NCBI RefSeq assembly: GCF_000374545.1
Contig: NZ_KB894608.1
Location: forward strand, 1-45,258
Direction of reading: 5' to 3'
DNA: 45,258 bases
From: Anaeromusa acidaminophila DSM 3853
GTDB taxonomy: Bacteria > Bacillota > Negativicutes > Anaeromusales > Anaeromusaceae
The notes below the pieces were generated by a model. It did no database searches, was not told the DNA's origin, and saw nothing but the letters and a program-made list of their open reading frames with translations. The position numbers and the translations under genes were made by a program. Below are positions 25,122 to 34,417 of this stretch, one piece after another. Position 1 is the stretch's first letter. Every line of letters starts with the position of its first letter.

Positions 25122-25979
25122 ATGCTGATTCACGAACTGTTTCAACAAAAAAAACCGGTTGTTTCTTTTGAGATTTTCCCGCCTAAGCCGGATTCGCCGC
25201 TGGAGTCGATTTTCCAGTGCATCGAAGAGCTGCAGCAAATCAAGCCCGACTTTATCAGCGTCACCTATGGCGCTGGCGGCTCCACCCAAGGACGCACGCT
25301 GGAAGTGGCCCGCCATATCCAGGACGACCACGGCATCCTTGCTTTGGGCCATCTGACCTGCGTAGGCGCAACGCCCGCCCAAAGCCAAGCCGTTTTGGAC
25401 GACTTCGCCGCCCATGGCATTGAGAACATCCTAGCCCTGCGCGGCGATAAGCCAAAGGATGCGCCGCCTGGGCCTTTAAACTGCTATGCGCAAGATCTTA
25501 TCCGTCTGATTCGCAGCCGCAACCAGCCTTGCAGCATCGCTGCAGCCGCCTACCCGGAAGGCCATCTGGAAAGCCCTAACCGCGAAGAAGACTTAAAGCG
25601 CCTCAAGGAAAAAGTAGACAGCGGCGCTGATTTTCTCATCACCCAGATATTTTTTGACAATGCTATGCTCTACCGTTTTCTCGACGGCGCTCGCGCCCAC
25701 GGCATTGCCGTCCCTGTTACCGCCGGCATTATGCCCGTGTTCAGCCGTTCTCAGGTCGAACGCATCTGTTCGCTCTGCGGCGCATCCCTGCCGCCGGCGC
25801 TGCTTCTCATCATGGACAAGTACGGCCACCAAAAAGAATCCATGGAAGAAGCCGGCCTGGAATACGCCAGCCAACAAATCGAAGACCTCATGCAGCACGG
25901 CATTGAAGGCATCCATCTCTACACCATGAACCGCCCGCATCTGGCGCGCACCTTGGCTTGGAATACGGGACTGCGGTAA
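25122..25979 (+). CDS. metF: Methylenetetrahydrofolate reductase
   Basis: The protein is 285 residues, the length of a bacterial MetF. It reduces 5,10-methylene-THF to 5-methyl-THF, which supplies the methyl group for homocysteine to methionine. The TIM-barrel motifs are seen: SFEIFPPKP (catalytic Glu), DFISVTYGAGGST, LGHLTCVG, NILALRGDKP (flavin site), FLITQIFFD and VPVTAGIMPV. AAAGGA precedes the ATG at 25122. It follows the homocysteine genes in the same direction, so one locus provides both homocysteine and its methyl donor. Confidence 0.96.
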   Translation: MLIHELFQQKKPVVSFEIFPPKPDSPLESIFQCIEELQQIKPDFISVTYGAGGSTQGRTLEVARHIQDDHGILALGHLTCVGATPAQSQAVLDDFAAHGIENILALRGDKPKDAPPGPLNCYAQDLIRLIRSRNQPCSIAAAAYPEGHLESPNREEDLKRLKEKVDSGADFLITQIFFDNAMLYRFLDGARAHGIAVPVTAGIMPVFSRSQVERICSLCGASLPPALLLIMDKYGHQKESMEEAGLEYASQQIEDLMQHGIEGIHLYTMNRPHLARTLAWNTGLR

Positions 25980-25993
25980 AAACTAAACAACGC

Positions 25994-26032
25994 AAAAAGC
26001 AAGAGTCCAGGCTGGCCTCTTGCTTTTCTTTA
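25994..26032. terminator. Bidirectional terminator between metF and the amidohydrolase
   Basis: AAAAGCAAGAG (25994-26004) pairs with CTCTTGCTTTT, followed by CTTT on the plus strand. The A-run on the left gives U on the minus strand, so it can serve both convergent genes. Confidence 0.8.
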
Positions 26033-26109
26033 TGGCGTTTAGCGAGCGTCCCTGGCCGCTTTGACTACGATTTTCCGCCTTCTATTACCTTTTGAACTCG
26101 TTTTAAGAT

Positions 26110-27420
26110 TTAAATTTCTTCCTGTTCCCGCAACAGTTCCGCCGCCGCGCTGGCCATAAACTGCATCGCCTTTCTTAAACAGGCTTCATCGATATCGAAG
26201 GCTGAGTTATGATAGGGAGCCGCAGCGGCTGCGCCATAGATGACAAACGCCGCCTGACCGCCCTGCTGCTGCACGCGCTGCATATAATAGGAAAAATCCT
26301 CGCTGCCGTTAAGCGCATGGGACGGCACAACGTTATCAAAAATACCTAGTCTCCGCCCCAGCCGCTCCAGACGGTCCGAGAGAGCCGGCGAGTTCGTTGC
26401 GCTGGCCGCGCCGCCGGCTTTGGTAATGGCAACATCAATATCGTACATTTGCGCCGCTCCCTGCAAAATACGGTACGCCGCAGTACGCACAAAATCATCA
26501 ATTTCGGACGTTTCTCCCCGAGTCTCCACCTTGAGCAGCGCCTGGCCGGGAATAACGTTACGGCCGCTCCCTGCTGTTAACACCCCTACGTTCACCCGCG
26601 AAGCCCCTTGACTATGCCTGGAAATGCCCTGAATGTTCAATGCCGCCGTGGCCGCGGCCATCATGGCGTTCTTGCCGCATTCCGGCGCCCCCCCTGCATG
26701 AGACGGTACGCCCGTAAAGACCGCGTCAAATTTGCTTGTCGCCAAAAAATGCCCCACATGACAGGCAATGCTCCCTGCCGGCGCTTCCCCCGTATGAGCG
26801 CCCAGCATATACTGCACGTCATCTACTACGCCTTTATCCACAATGGCTTTCGCGCCGCGCGTCCCTTCTTCGGCCGGCTGAAAAATCAATTTCACCGTTC
26901 CCGCCAGTTCTTCTTGCAAGGACGCTAAAATTTCCGCTACACCCAGCCCTACAGACGTATGCGCGTCATGGCCGCAGGCGTGCATCAGTCCTGGATGAAT
27001 GGAGGAAAATCCGTTTTGACAAGGACGATGCTCCAGTGCCGCCGTTTCCGCAACATCGTTGCAATCCATATCAAAGCGCAGCGCCACCACCGGCCCGGGC
27101 CGGGAAAAGCGCAGCGTGCCCACGACCGCCGTACGACCGCCCTCCATTTGCGCCACAAGGTCCGGAGCAGCTCCTTCCTCTATCGCCCGCTTGACATGCG
27201 CCGCCAGCACGTCTTCAGCCGGCACGCCCATGCGGCTTTCTTCGTGCAGCACTTCTTTACCTATGGCCACTTCATACCCTAGGGCGCGCAGCTCCTGAAC
27301 CACCAAGGAAGCTGTACGATATTCCGTCCAACCCGCCTCGGGATATTTGTGCAAATCCCGCCGCCGCTGTATGGTCTTTGCTTCCAAGGCTTCCGCTAAC
27401 ATTGCTATTTCTTTATCCAT
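26110..27420 (-). CDS. M20 amidohydrolase similar to AbgA (p-aminobenzoyl-glutamate hydrolase subunit A)
   Basis: The protein is 436 residues, the same length as E. coli AbgA. Resemblance extends along the whole chain: RRDLHKYPEAGWTEYRTASLV, ESRMGVPAED, RPGPVVALRFDMD, LMHACGHDAHTSVGLG, LIFQPAEEGTRGAKA, GASRVNVGVLTAGSGRNVIPG and the late GSEDFSYYMQRVQQQGG. Metal ligands HACGHD, EEG and H in YHNSAF are present. AbgAB releases p-aminobenzoate and glutamate from folate fragments; other M20D members are aminoacylases. No AbgB or AbgT neighbour is present. The ATG at 27420 has AAGGG ten bases upstream. Its position beside metF is suggestive only. Confidence 0.75.
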   Translation of the reverse strand: MDKEIAMLAEALEAKTIQRRRDLHKYPEAGWTEYRTASLVVQELRALGYEVAIGKEVLHEESRMGVPAEDVLAAHVKRAIEEGAAPDLVAQMEGGRTAVVGTLRFSRPGPVVALRFDMDCNDVAETAALEHRPCQNGFSSIHPGLMHACGHDAHTSVGLGVAEILASLQEELAGTVKLIFQPAEEGTRGAKAIVDKGVVDDVQYMLGAHTGEAPAGSIACHVGHFLATSKFDAVFTGVPSHAGGAPECGKNAMMAAATAALNIQGISRHSQGASRVNVGVLTAGSGRNVIPGQALLKVETRGETSEIDDFVRTAAYRILQGAAQMYDIDVAITKAGGAASATNSPALSDRLERLGRRLGIFDNVVPSHALNGSEDFSYYMQRVQQQGGQAAFVIYGAAAAAPYHNSAFDIDEACLRKAMQFMASAAAELLREQEEI

Positions 27421-27616
27421 AAACGCCACACCCTTATTGAATAGTTTAATTGAAAGTAACTTCCATTTCTCTTTACAGAAACCCTTCTAACTCTATTTTC
27501 TTATTTTCTTTCACTAAAAGCAGGAATCAGCTGTTTTTTTTCGAAGTTATGAAAATCACATAATTTGTCTATTTTAAGTTATTTTATTGTGCAGCAACTG
27601 CCTAAGGAGGGTTTTC
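27421..27616. other. Divergent promoter region, amidohydrolase and flagellin
   Basis: An AT-rich spacer with no gene. It holds a dyad TTATG-N7-CATAA near 27547-27563 that could bind a regulator. I could not identify a convincing sigma-28 promoter. Confidence 0.35.
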
Positions 27617-30571
27617 GTGAGAATTCTCGATGCCACTTGTGCCTTACGTGCTGTAAACCAGCTAAATAAGAATAGCGCCGCTAGTAATAAAGTATTGCAA
27701 AAATTGGCCAGCGGCTATCAGATTAATCATGCTGCCGATAATGCCGCAGGCCTAGCTATCAGCGAAAAGATGCGCGCCAATATCTGGGGTCTAGAGCAGG
27801 CTGCCCGCAATATCCAGGATGGCATGAGCTATCTGAATACTGCTGACGGATATTTAGAAGACATTCAGAATCCTGCCTTACTGCGCTTGCGGGAACTAGC
27901 CGTACAAGCGTCGAACGGATTTTTAACCCAAAGCGACCACCAAGCCATTCAAAACGAAGTCGATGAAATCAAGGCGCACTTGCAGCAAACCTTCCGCACC
28001 GCACAATTCAACACCATTCCCATTTTTGCCCAAGACATCAAAAAAATCAAAACGCCAATTCCAGGTATCTTGCCTGGGGACACCCTCCTCCGCCAGTATG
28101 GCTTAACCGTGACAGCCGGCAATAATGATCACCTAACGTTTCGCCTAGATGATACCTCCTATTCTCTCACCCTAAGCCCAGGGTATTACACGGCAGACCA
28201 GCTTGTGAGCACCTTAAACAGCAAATTTGCAGCTTTAGGGACCGATGTAACCGTATCTTTCGAAAAAGACAGCCTTGTCTATCATTCTCCTAGCAAAATT
28301 CTCGACAGTTTAGGCGGCTCCATGATTGAAATCGACTCCCCCCTTGCCTATACCTCCATCATCTATGACAACCGTAATGCTGGCCACATTCAAGGCGCAT
28401 ACATCCAAGGATGGGAAGATCTCTCCGACGGAGTAACAATTAACAGCACGAACAATACTCTCTCCTTTCGCCTCGGCGATGCCGGAACCTATACAAATGT
28501 CAGCATGACCTTTCCTGACGGCTCCTATACCGCTTCTCAAATCGTCGATACCTTAAATACTTATTTTACCACCAATTCTTATCCGGTCACCGCTTCTTTA
28601 AATGGCAATTACCTGAAAATCCAGCATAATAACTGTGGTAGCGACTATACTCTCGATACCTGGGGCGGTACGGCTAAAGCCGTCATCTTGGACCGCCTTG
28701 TTACTTCATCAATAATGGAATCCTACAATAACAGTCCCCCAGATGCCAAGGCCATCTTTGCTGGATATGGCATACTGCCTAGCAGCCTTGACATTCAAGC
28801 TGGAAAAAACGATACTTTTCGTTTTTCAGTTGACGGCAGCTCGCACATATTAGCTTTATCTGCCGGAACCTACTCGCCAGCAACCCTTGTGACCCATCTA
28901 AACAACCTGTTCACTGCTAACAGCATTTCTGTAACCGCCGCACTCAGCAGTGGACGGCTGCAGCTAACCTACAGTGGCGCTGGCAGTGGCTCCATCGGCG
29001 GTACTGCCGGAATGGCTGCTTATACGCTGCTGGGCGGCGCTGCCATCGCCCCTACAGAATCTCCAGGCACCTATTATCTGGTAGAAGGCAGCACAGAACC
29101 GCATGCAGGTAATCATGCCAGCGTCACTGGCCATACAGCACTAAATAACGGTGTCCAGATTATTGCCGGCTTTAACGACACACTAACCTTTAATCTCAAT
29201 GGGGCCCCCCAGAGCATTACACTGGCTGCTGGCTGGTACGCCTCTTCTGGCACTATAGTGAGCGCCCTCAACAGCGCCTTAAGCGGCCTGGACGTCACTG
29301 CCTCTTACAACGGATCTGCACTGGTCTTTACACACAACATGGCTGGCGGCGGTGTTCCCCAATTTCCTTATTCCCTAAATAATTTTTCCGGCAACGCCTT
29401 GACCACCCTTATGACCACCCCTATGCCTGTTAATACAGCTTACGGTACCAGCAGCACCTACAGCAGCGTAACCGGCTCAGCCAATATCGAAAATATCACC
29501 ATCACTGCTGGTGTCAACGACGGTCTCACTGTCACATTAAACGGCACTGCTCATACTCTTACTCTTGATGCCGGCACCTATATCAAAACAGACCTCTTAA
29601 CTATGCTCAACCAAAAGCTATCAGCAGAAGGCATCGGCAGCCAAATTGAGGCTCTATCTTCCTCCTCTAACTTGCAATTAAAAGCTCTAATCACAGGCAC
29701 GGGTACCCAATTTAACGCTATCACTGGCACAGCCAGCAACACTCTCTTCCGAGCAATTACTACTTATTACATTAATGCAAGCTCGTATTCTCCCAGCGAG
29801 GACGATACTTATATAGACGGACGTCTCAATTTAGCAGAAGACACGATAACCATTAGCCAAGGAAAAAATGACGTCTTAGCTTTTGATCTCACTACCGACG
29901 GCATAGCAACGCGCAAAAATATCACCTTATCTGAAGGCGAGTATGATCCCGCTTCGCTGATATCCATGCTCAATCAAAAGCTGCAGGAAGCAGGCCTCGA
30001 CGTACAAGCATCCGTCAAAAATGTAACTACGCCCCAAAAAACGATGCCGGTCTTATCGCTTACCTATGAGCCTGGAAAAAATGGTAATTTTGTTATTGAC
30101 GGCGTCGGCGGCAGCGCCTCGTACAGCATTTTTTATCCAGGACCCTACAATCTTAAGTTCACAGGCGGCGAAAAACTCTATTTTCAGGTGGGTGCCAATA
30201 CGGGCAATCGCTTTTATTCCGGCACTCAGCTTGTCATGAACCTGGAAGTACTCGGCTTAAACCGGCTGGATATGACCAACTGGAGCGGCGCACAGCAAGC
30301 GCTAGAAGACATCGATACCGCCGCGGCCTCGGTTTCTGCCGCCCAGGGCCTTATCGGGTCCAAATATAACGCCCTGCAAGCCTTATCTAATAATGTCACC
30401 TTGTCTGCAGAAAATCTGCAGACAGCGGAAGCCCGCATTCGAGATACAGACATGGCGAAAGCCGTGTCAGAACAAATCAAGCTCTCTGTTTTAATGCAAG
30501 CTGGCACGGCAGCATTGATTCAAGCAAACCAACAACCAAAAACCGTATTATCTTTGTTGGAAAATCGCTGA
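27617..30571 (+). CDS. Giant flagellin with six repeated central modules
   Basis: The protein is 984 residues, about twice or more the usual flagellin. I take the GTG at 27617, seven bases after AAGGAGG. The N-terminal D0/D1 helices (1-145) are typical: RAVNQLNKNSAASNKVLQKL, ASGYQINHAADNAAGLAIS, GLEQAARNIQDGMS. The C-terminal D1/D0 (about 885-984) ends with RIRDTDMAKAVSEQIKLSVL, AALIQANQQP. Between them lie six related modules starting near 162, 272, 390, 512, 626 and 742, each with the pattern I-x-x-G-x-N-D-x-L-x-F, then ITL-x-x-G-x-Y, then L-x-x-x-LN. They should form a large variable surface domain on the filament. No flagellar assembly or chaperone genes are adjacent. Confidence 0.93.
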   Translation: MRILDATCALRAVNQLNKNSAASNKVLQKLASGYQINHAADNAAGLAISEKMRANIWGLEQAARNIQDGMSYLNTADGYLEDIQNPALLRLRELAVQASNGFLTQSDHQAIQNEVDEIKAHLQQTFRTAQFNTIPIFAQDIKKIKTPIPGILPGDTLLRQYGLTVTAGNNDHLTFRLDDTSYSLTLSPGYYTADQLVSTLNSKFAALGTDVTVSFEKDSLVYHSPSKILDSLGGSMIEIDSPLAYTSIIYDNRNAGHIQGAYIQGWEDLSDGVTINSTNNTLSFRLGDAGTYTNVSMTFPDGSYTASQIVDTLNTYFTTNSYPVTASLNGNYLKIQHNNCGSDYTLDTWGGTAKAVILDRLVTSSIMESYNNSPPDAKAIFAGYGILPSSLDIQAGKNDTFRFSVDGSSHILALSAGTYSPATLVTHLNNLFTANSISVTAALSSGRLQLTYSGAGSGSIGGTAGMAAYTLLGGAAIAPTESPGTYYLVEGSTEPHAGNHASVTGHTALNNGVQIIAGFNDTLTFNLNGAPQSITLAAGWYASSGTIVSALNSALSGLDVTASYNGSALVFTHNMAGGGVPQFPYSLNNFSGNALTTLMTTPMPVNTAYGTSSTYSSVTGSANIENITITAGVNDGLTVTLNGTAHTLTLDAGTYIKTDLLTMLNQKLSAEGIGSQIEALSSSSNLQLKALITGTGTQFNAITGTASNTLFRAITTYYINASSYSPSEDDTYIDGRLNLAEDTITISQGKNDVLAFDLTTDGIATRKNITLSEGEYDPASLISMLNQKLQEAGLDVQASVKNVTTPQKTMPVLSLTYEPGKNGNFVIDGVGGSASYSIFYPGPYNLKFTGGEKLYFQVGANTGNRFYSGTQLVMNLEVLGLNRLDMTNWSGAQQALEDIDTAAASVSAAQGLIGSKYNALQALSNNVTLSAENLQTAEARIRDTDMAKAVSEQIKLSVLMQAGTAALIQANQQPKTVLSLLENR

Positions 30572-30608
30572 CAGTTCCTTATATTTCATACTCCCTTTAA
30601 TGGCCGCT

Positions 30609-30651
30609 AAACCGGAACGCATCATTTTGATGGATTCCGGTTTTTCTTTTT
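30609..30651 (+). terminator. Terminator of the flagellin gene
   Basis: AAACCGGAA (30609-30617) pairs with TTCCGGTTT (30635-30643), followed by TTCTTTTT. Confidence 0.85.
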
Positions 30652-30835
30652 CCATGAAAACAACCATTTACTCTCAAACGACGAAAGTTAATTTTTCTTT
30701 GCTTTTTTTCTCAATTGGACTCTTTTTGTAAATTTTAATTGGATATTTACGACTCACATTTTGGTGTTTATTATGAATACAAAGTACTCTATAGTCGCTT
30801 TTCTATTCTGATATACATTATGAGGAGGTTTTTGT

Positions 30836-32062
30836 ATGAACGCCATGACCGTTCCCTGTACCCCGCCTTCATTTTCTTTCTCTAAACGCACGGACGCCTT
30901 AAAGGCGTCCGAAATCCGGGAAATTTTGAAAATCACCGAGCGCGAAGAAGTCATTTCTTTTGCCGGCGGCCTGCCGGCGCCGGAATTGTTTCCCGTGGAA
31001 GAACTAAAGCAGGTATCCTTGCAGGTGTTGGAAGAATCCGGCCAAAAAGCCCTGCAGTACTCCACCACTGAAGGCTATGAACCGCTGCGCCGCCAGATCG
31101 CCCAGCGCATGCAGCAAAAATTCCGCACTACCTTCCAAGGAGACGACATCCTAATTACCTCCGGTTCGCAGCAAGCCTTGGATTTATTAGGAAAGGTATT
31201 TCTCGACGAGGACGACGTCGTACTCTGCGAAAGTCCCACGTATTTGGCGGCGCTCAGCGCCTTTCGCGCCTACCGTCCCCGTTTTATTGAAGTTCCTACC
31301 GACGAAGAAGGCATGGTTTCGGAAGCCTTGGAACGCATCCTCCAAAGCACGGAACGCATCAAATTTGCGTACGTCATTCCTGATTTTCAGAATCCAACGG
31401 GAAAAACCTGGTCGCCTTCACGGCGCCAGGCTTTCATGAAGCTTGCCAATCAGTACCGCCTGCCGGTCATCGAAGACAATCCTTACGGAGAATTGCGCTT
31501 CGAAAATGAAATTCCGCCGTCCCTGCAAACCTTAGATCAACACGGTCTGGTCATCGCTTTAGGTACGTTTTCCAAAATCTTTTGCCCCGGCATGCGCATC
31601 GGCTGGATTGCCGCCCATCCGGAAATCAGGAACAAGTGCGTACTCCTTAAACAAGGCGTTGACTTGTGTACCTCGTTAAAAGCGCAAATGGAAATTTCCC
31701 GCTTTATCGATCAGTATGATTTTGAAGCGCGGATTCAAAAAATTGTCTCTGTGTATCGTCAGCGACGCAATGCCATGCTGCAGGCGTTGGATGACTTTTT
31801 ACCAACTGGCGTCTCCTTCACCCGCCCGGAAGGAGGTCTGTTCCTTTGGCTGCAGTTGCCAGAGTCGATCAAGGCCATGGAACTTCTGCATGATTGTTTA
31901 GCCCAAAATGTCGCCTTTGTTCCCGGCGATTCGTTCTTCCCGAACGGCGGCGTTACCAACACTCTGCGCCTCAACTATTCTAATACGCCAGAAGAGCAAA
32001 TCCGCGAAGGAGTCCGCCGCTTGGCGCAGGCGATAGAAAGACGGCTGCACCGCACGACTTGA
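30836..32062 (+). CDS. PLP-dependent aminotransferase (class I, LysN/2-aminoadipate type)
   Basis: The protein is 408 residues. It is a fold-type I aminotransferase: ISFAGGLPAPELFP at the N-terminus, YSTTEGYEPLRRQIA, SGSQQALDLL (cofactor phosphate), PDFQNPTGKTWS (Asn/Pro motif), EDNPYGELRF and GTFSKIFCPGMRIGW with the Schiff-base lysine in SK. This sub-family includes 2-aminoadipate, valine-pyruvate and aromatic aminotransferases and the catalytic part of MocR regulators; no DNA-binding domain is attached here. AGGAGG lies eight bases before the ATG. The amino acid substrate cannot be assigned. It is a single-gene unit. Confidence 0.9.
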   Translation: MNAMTVPCTPPSFSFSKRTDALKASEIREILKITEREEVISFAGGLPAPELFPVEELKQVSLQVLEESGQKALQYSTTEGYEPLRRQIAQRMQQKFRTTFQGDDILITSGSQQALDLLGKVFLDEDDVVLCESPTYLAALSAFRAYRPRFIEVPTDEEGMVSEALERILQSTERIKFAYVIPDFQNPTGKTWSPSRRQAFMKLANQYRLPVIEDNPYGELRFENEIPPSLQTLDQHGLVIALGTFSKIFCPGMRIGWIAAHPEIRNKCVLLKQGVDLCTSLKAQMEISRFIDQYDFEARIQKIVSVYRQRRNAMLQALDDFLPTGVSFTRPEGGLFLWLQLPESIKAMELLHDCLAQNVAFVPGDSFFPNGGVTNTLRLNYSNTPEEQIREGVRRLAQAIERRLHRTT

Positions 32063-32116
32063 GCTACTCTTTCCTAAACTACAACTTCCGTTTACTCATC
32101 TGCTTACTTTTAGCCC

Positions 32117-32160
32117 AAAAGGGTTGAGAAGCGTTTACTCTACGCTTTCTCAACCCTTTT
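32117..32160. terminator. Bidirectional terminator between aminotransferase and EIIC-EAL gene
   Basis: A near-perfect 18-bp stem AAAAGGGTTGAGAAGCGT / ACGCTTTCTCAACCCTTTT with a 7-base loop provides T-runs on both strands for the two convergent genes. Confidence 0.9.
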
Positions 32161-32190
32161 GCAAGCCTTCTTGCCTTCTTTATTATTTGA

Positions 32191-34305
32191 TTAGCCGGAT
32201 TCCTGCAAATAAAAGTCTCGTTGATTATGCCGCAGAATATACATTGCAGCATCTTCCGCCGCCAACGGCGGACTATATAAATAGCCTTGATAAACAGTAC
32301 ACCCCATGGAGCTAAGCACTTGCTGCTGCCTTTGCGTTTCCACATATTCGACAACCATTTCAAGCCCAAGAGAGGCGCAAAGAGAAGTAATCGATAAAAT
32401 GATTTCTTGACTACTTTTATCTTCAACTACATTGCGGCTCAGCATGCCGTCGATTTTGAGGGTATCCATAGGAAAGTTTTGAATATATCGCAAAGAAGTA
32501 TGCCCCATGCCAAAATCGTCAATCGCCAGCCGTACCCCCATGTTTCGCAGCGCTTCTAGATTTTTCGCCGTATTTACATCGGCCGTAATCGCAGCAGTCT
32601 CCGTAATCTCGATTTCTAAATCCTTCGGACACAGCGCGTTTTGCTGCAAAATCACACGCACCTGTTCACTCAACAACGACGCTTGCAACTGACGCGGCGA
32701 AATATTCACAGAGACTCGCACATTAAAAATCCCCATCCGTTTCCAACATTGCAGCTCTGAGCAGGCTTCTTGTATAATCCACCGCCCTAGTTCATGAATC
32801 AAGCCGCTTTCTTCGGCAATCGCAATAATAACCGGGGGCGCCACCGCTCCATATAAAGAATGCTTCCAGCGCAGCAACGCTTCTGCCGCTACTACTTTCC
32901 CAGCCGCATTGACTTGCGGCTGATAGACTAAAACCAATTCTCTTTTTTTCAGACTCTCTTTGAGATCATGCGCTAACGAGCGCGCCAGCACGCCTTGTGC
33001 ATCCCCACGTTCCAAGAGTCTCTTATCGGGCGCGGCGTTCTGGAACAGACTCTGCTGCAAGCCTTGAAAGGCAAGATTCATTTCTTCTTTTCTTTGTTTT
33101 TCATTCCACCTCACAAAAGGAATGTAAATCAATGTCCCTAACAGCAAATTTAGCGCCTGCAAGGCCACGCCAAACCAAGAACCGCTCACAACATAGCCGC
33201 TAAAAAATACAGGCATGGTCCATGATACAAGCGGTGCGTCCGCTGGCAGCCACCCGAAGTATAACGCGCCAAAGGTCGTAACCATCGCCACTATCGGCAC
33301 GAGCACAAAGGGCAGTAAAAACGTAGGATTAAGAACAATTGGCAAGCCAAATACTAATAGCTCATTAATATTAAAAACGGCAGGAACCAGAGACAGCTTT
33401 ATCAGCCATGACATCGCCCCGCGCCTAGATACCAGCAGCAACGCCAGCAGAAGGCTCAGCGTCATTCCCGCTCCACCCATAAGCACAAAAGCCTCAAAAT
33501 AGTGCAAAAAAGCATTAGGCTCTATAAAAACCGTTGTTCCTGAATACTGTACGACTTCCAGCGTATGAAGATAGTCTAACACCGGGTTCATCAGACGACT
33601 GCCATGCATCCCAAAAAACCAAAATACATGCACAAAAAAAGGAAATAAAAACATCGTCAAACTGGTATGTGCAAGGTCGTTCATCCAATTCGACAAGAAT
33701 ACATAAATACATGCCTGCACATCAAACAAACCAGACCAAGCCGCAAAAAGATGCACTGCATAAAAAGAAAGAATCGTTGCTGTGGCAGGAACCATATTAG
33801 AGAGAACCTGTGCTAAAAGCGGATCTCCTACATCCGCTCTACATAAAATATACCGCCCTCCACGGGACGTAAAAAACAACACCATCTCTGTTGCCACAAC
33901 GGCGGTAGCCACACCAATCCAAAGGCCGTCCGCCCCTGTCCAAGAAGAAGAAAAAAAGGCTAAATCCTGCAAGCTCCAAGAAGGCATCAGAACGAAAAAA
34001 GAAGTTAAAGAAACCAATGCAGCCATCATGGGATGGATCCGTCTTTTGCTCTCCGCTTCCGCCAAGCAATAACTGATTGCTCCTATAACAGTAAGGTTCA
34101 TTCCTTTCATCGCCGCAACGCCCAACAAACCGAAATAGGCAAACGTCTCTTTGTCCAAAAAGGTGACAAAGGTTGGCAGCGCCCCTAACATAATGGCAAA
34201 AGCGCCGATAACAATCAAAGGCAGGTTCAACAAGAATCCTTGGCGGATCGCCCTTAAATGCCGTTGACTGGTCAGCCAGTCCGTAATCCCTTGTATTTGT
34301 TTCAT
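32191..34305 (-). CDS. PTS EIIC (cellobiose/lactose type)-EAL fusion, c-di-GMP phosphodiesterase
   Basis: The protein is 704 residues from the ATG at 34305 behind AAGGAG. Residues 1 to about 405 are a sugar-permease EIIC domain of the lactose/cellobiose class with about ten helices and the motifs FWFFGMHGS and NINELLVFGLPIVLNP. A linker leads to an EAL domain (about 450-695). Catalytic residues are intact: E475 of EALLRW, N534, E569, D596-D597 of IDDFG, K617, E653 and E656 of VEYVET, and Q673 in QGYLYSPPL. No EIIA, EIIB or sugar hydrolase gene adjoins, so EIIC likely serves as a sugar sensor that controls c-di-GMP hydrolysis. That function is inference; transport with distant EIIAB is possible. 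Confidence 0.92.
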   Translation of the reverse strand: MKQIQGITDWLTSQRHLRAIRQGFLLNLPLIVIGAFAIMLGALPTFVTFLDKETFAYFGLLGVAAMKGMNLTVIGAISYCLAEAESKRRIHPMMAALVSLTSFFVLMPSWSLQDLAFFSSSWTGADGLWIGVATAVVATEMVLFFTSRGGRYILCRADVGDPLLAQVLSNMVPATATILSFYAVHLFAAWSGLFDVQACIYVFLSNWMNDLAHTSLTMFLFPFFVHVFWFFGMHGSRLMNPVLDYLHTLEVVQYSGTTVFIEPNAFLHYFEAFVLMGGAGMTLSLLLALLLVSRRGAMSWLIKLSLVPAVFNINELLVFGLPIVLNPTFLLPFVLVPIVAMVTTFGALYFGWLPADAPLVSWTMPVFFSGYVVSGSWFGVALQALNLLLGTLIYIPFVRWNEKQRKEEMNLAFQGLQQSLFQNAAPDKRLLERGDAQGVLARSLAHDLKESLKKRELVLVYQPQVNAAGKVVAAEALLRWKHSLYGAVAPPVIIAIAEESGLIHELGRWIIQEACSELQCWKRMGIFNVRVSVNISPRQLQASLLSEQVRVILQQNALCPKDLEIEITETAAITADVNTAKNLEALRNMGVRLAIDDFGMGHTSLRYIQNFPMDTLKIDGMLSRNVVEDKSSQEIILSITSLCASLGLEMVVEYVETQRQQQVLSSMGCTVYQGYLYSPPLAAEDAAMYILRHNQRDFYLQESG

Positions 34306-34417
34306 GCCAGAGCGACTCCTTCTCTTAAGGAAAATACACATACTTTATGGTAATTCAAAGAAAATAGTGTAAAATCCTTTTTTTAGGAAATCGTCTCTGC
34401 CAAAAATGCTCTGTCTC

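Noticed and set aside
32191-34305. Two separate genes, a PTS permease and an EAL protein
   Set aside because: The frame is continuous, with a linker of about 45 residues and no internal start with a ribosome site at the junction.
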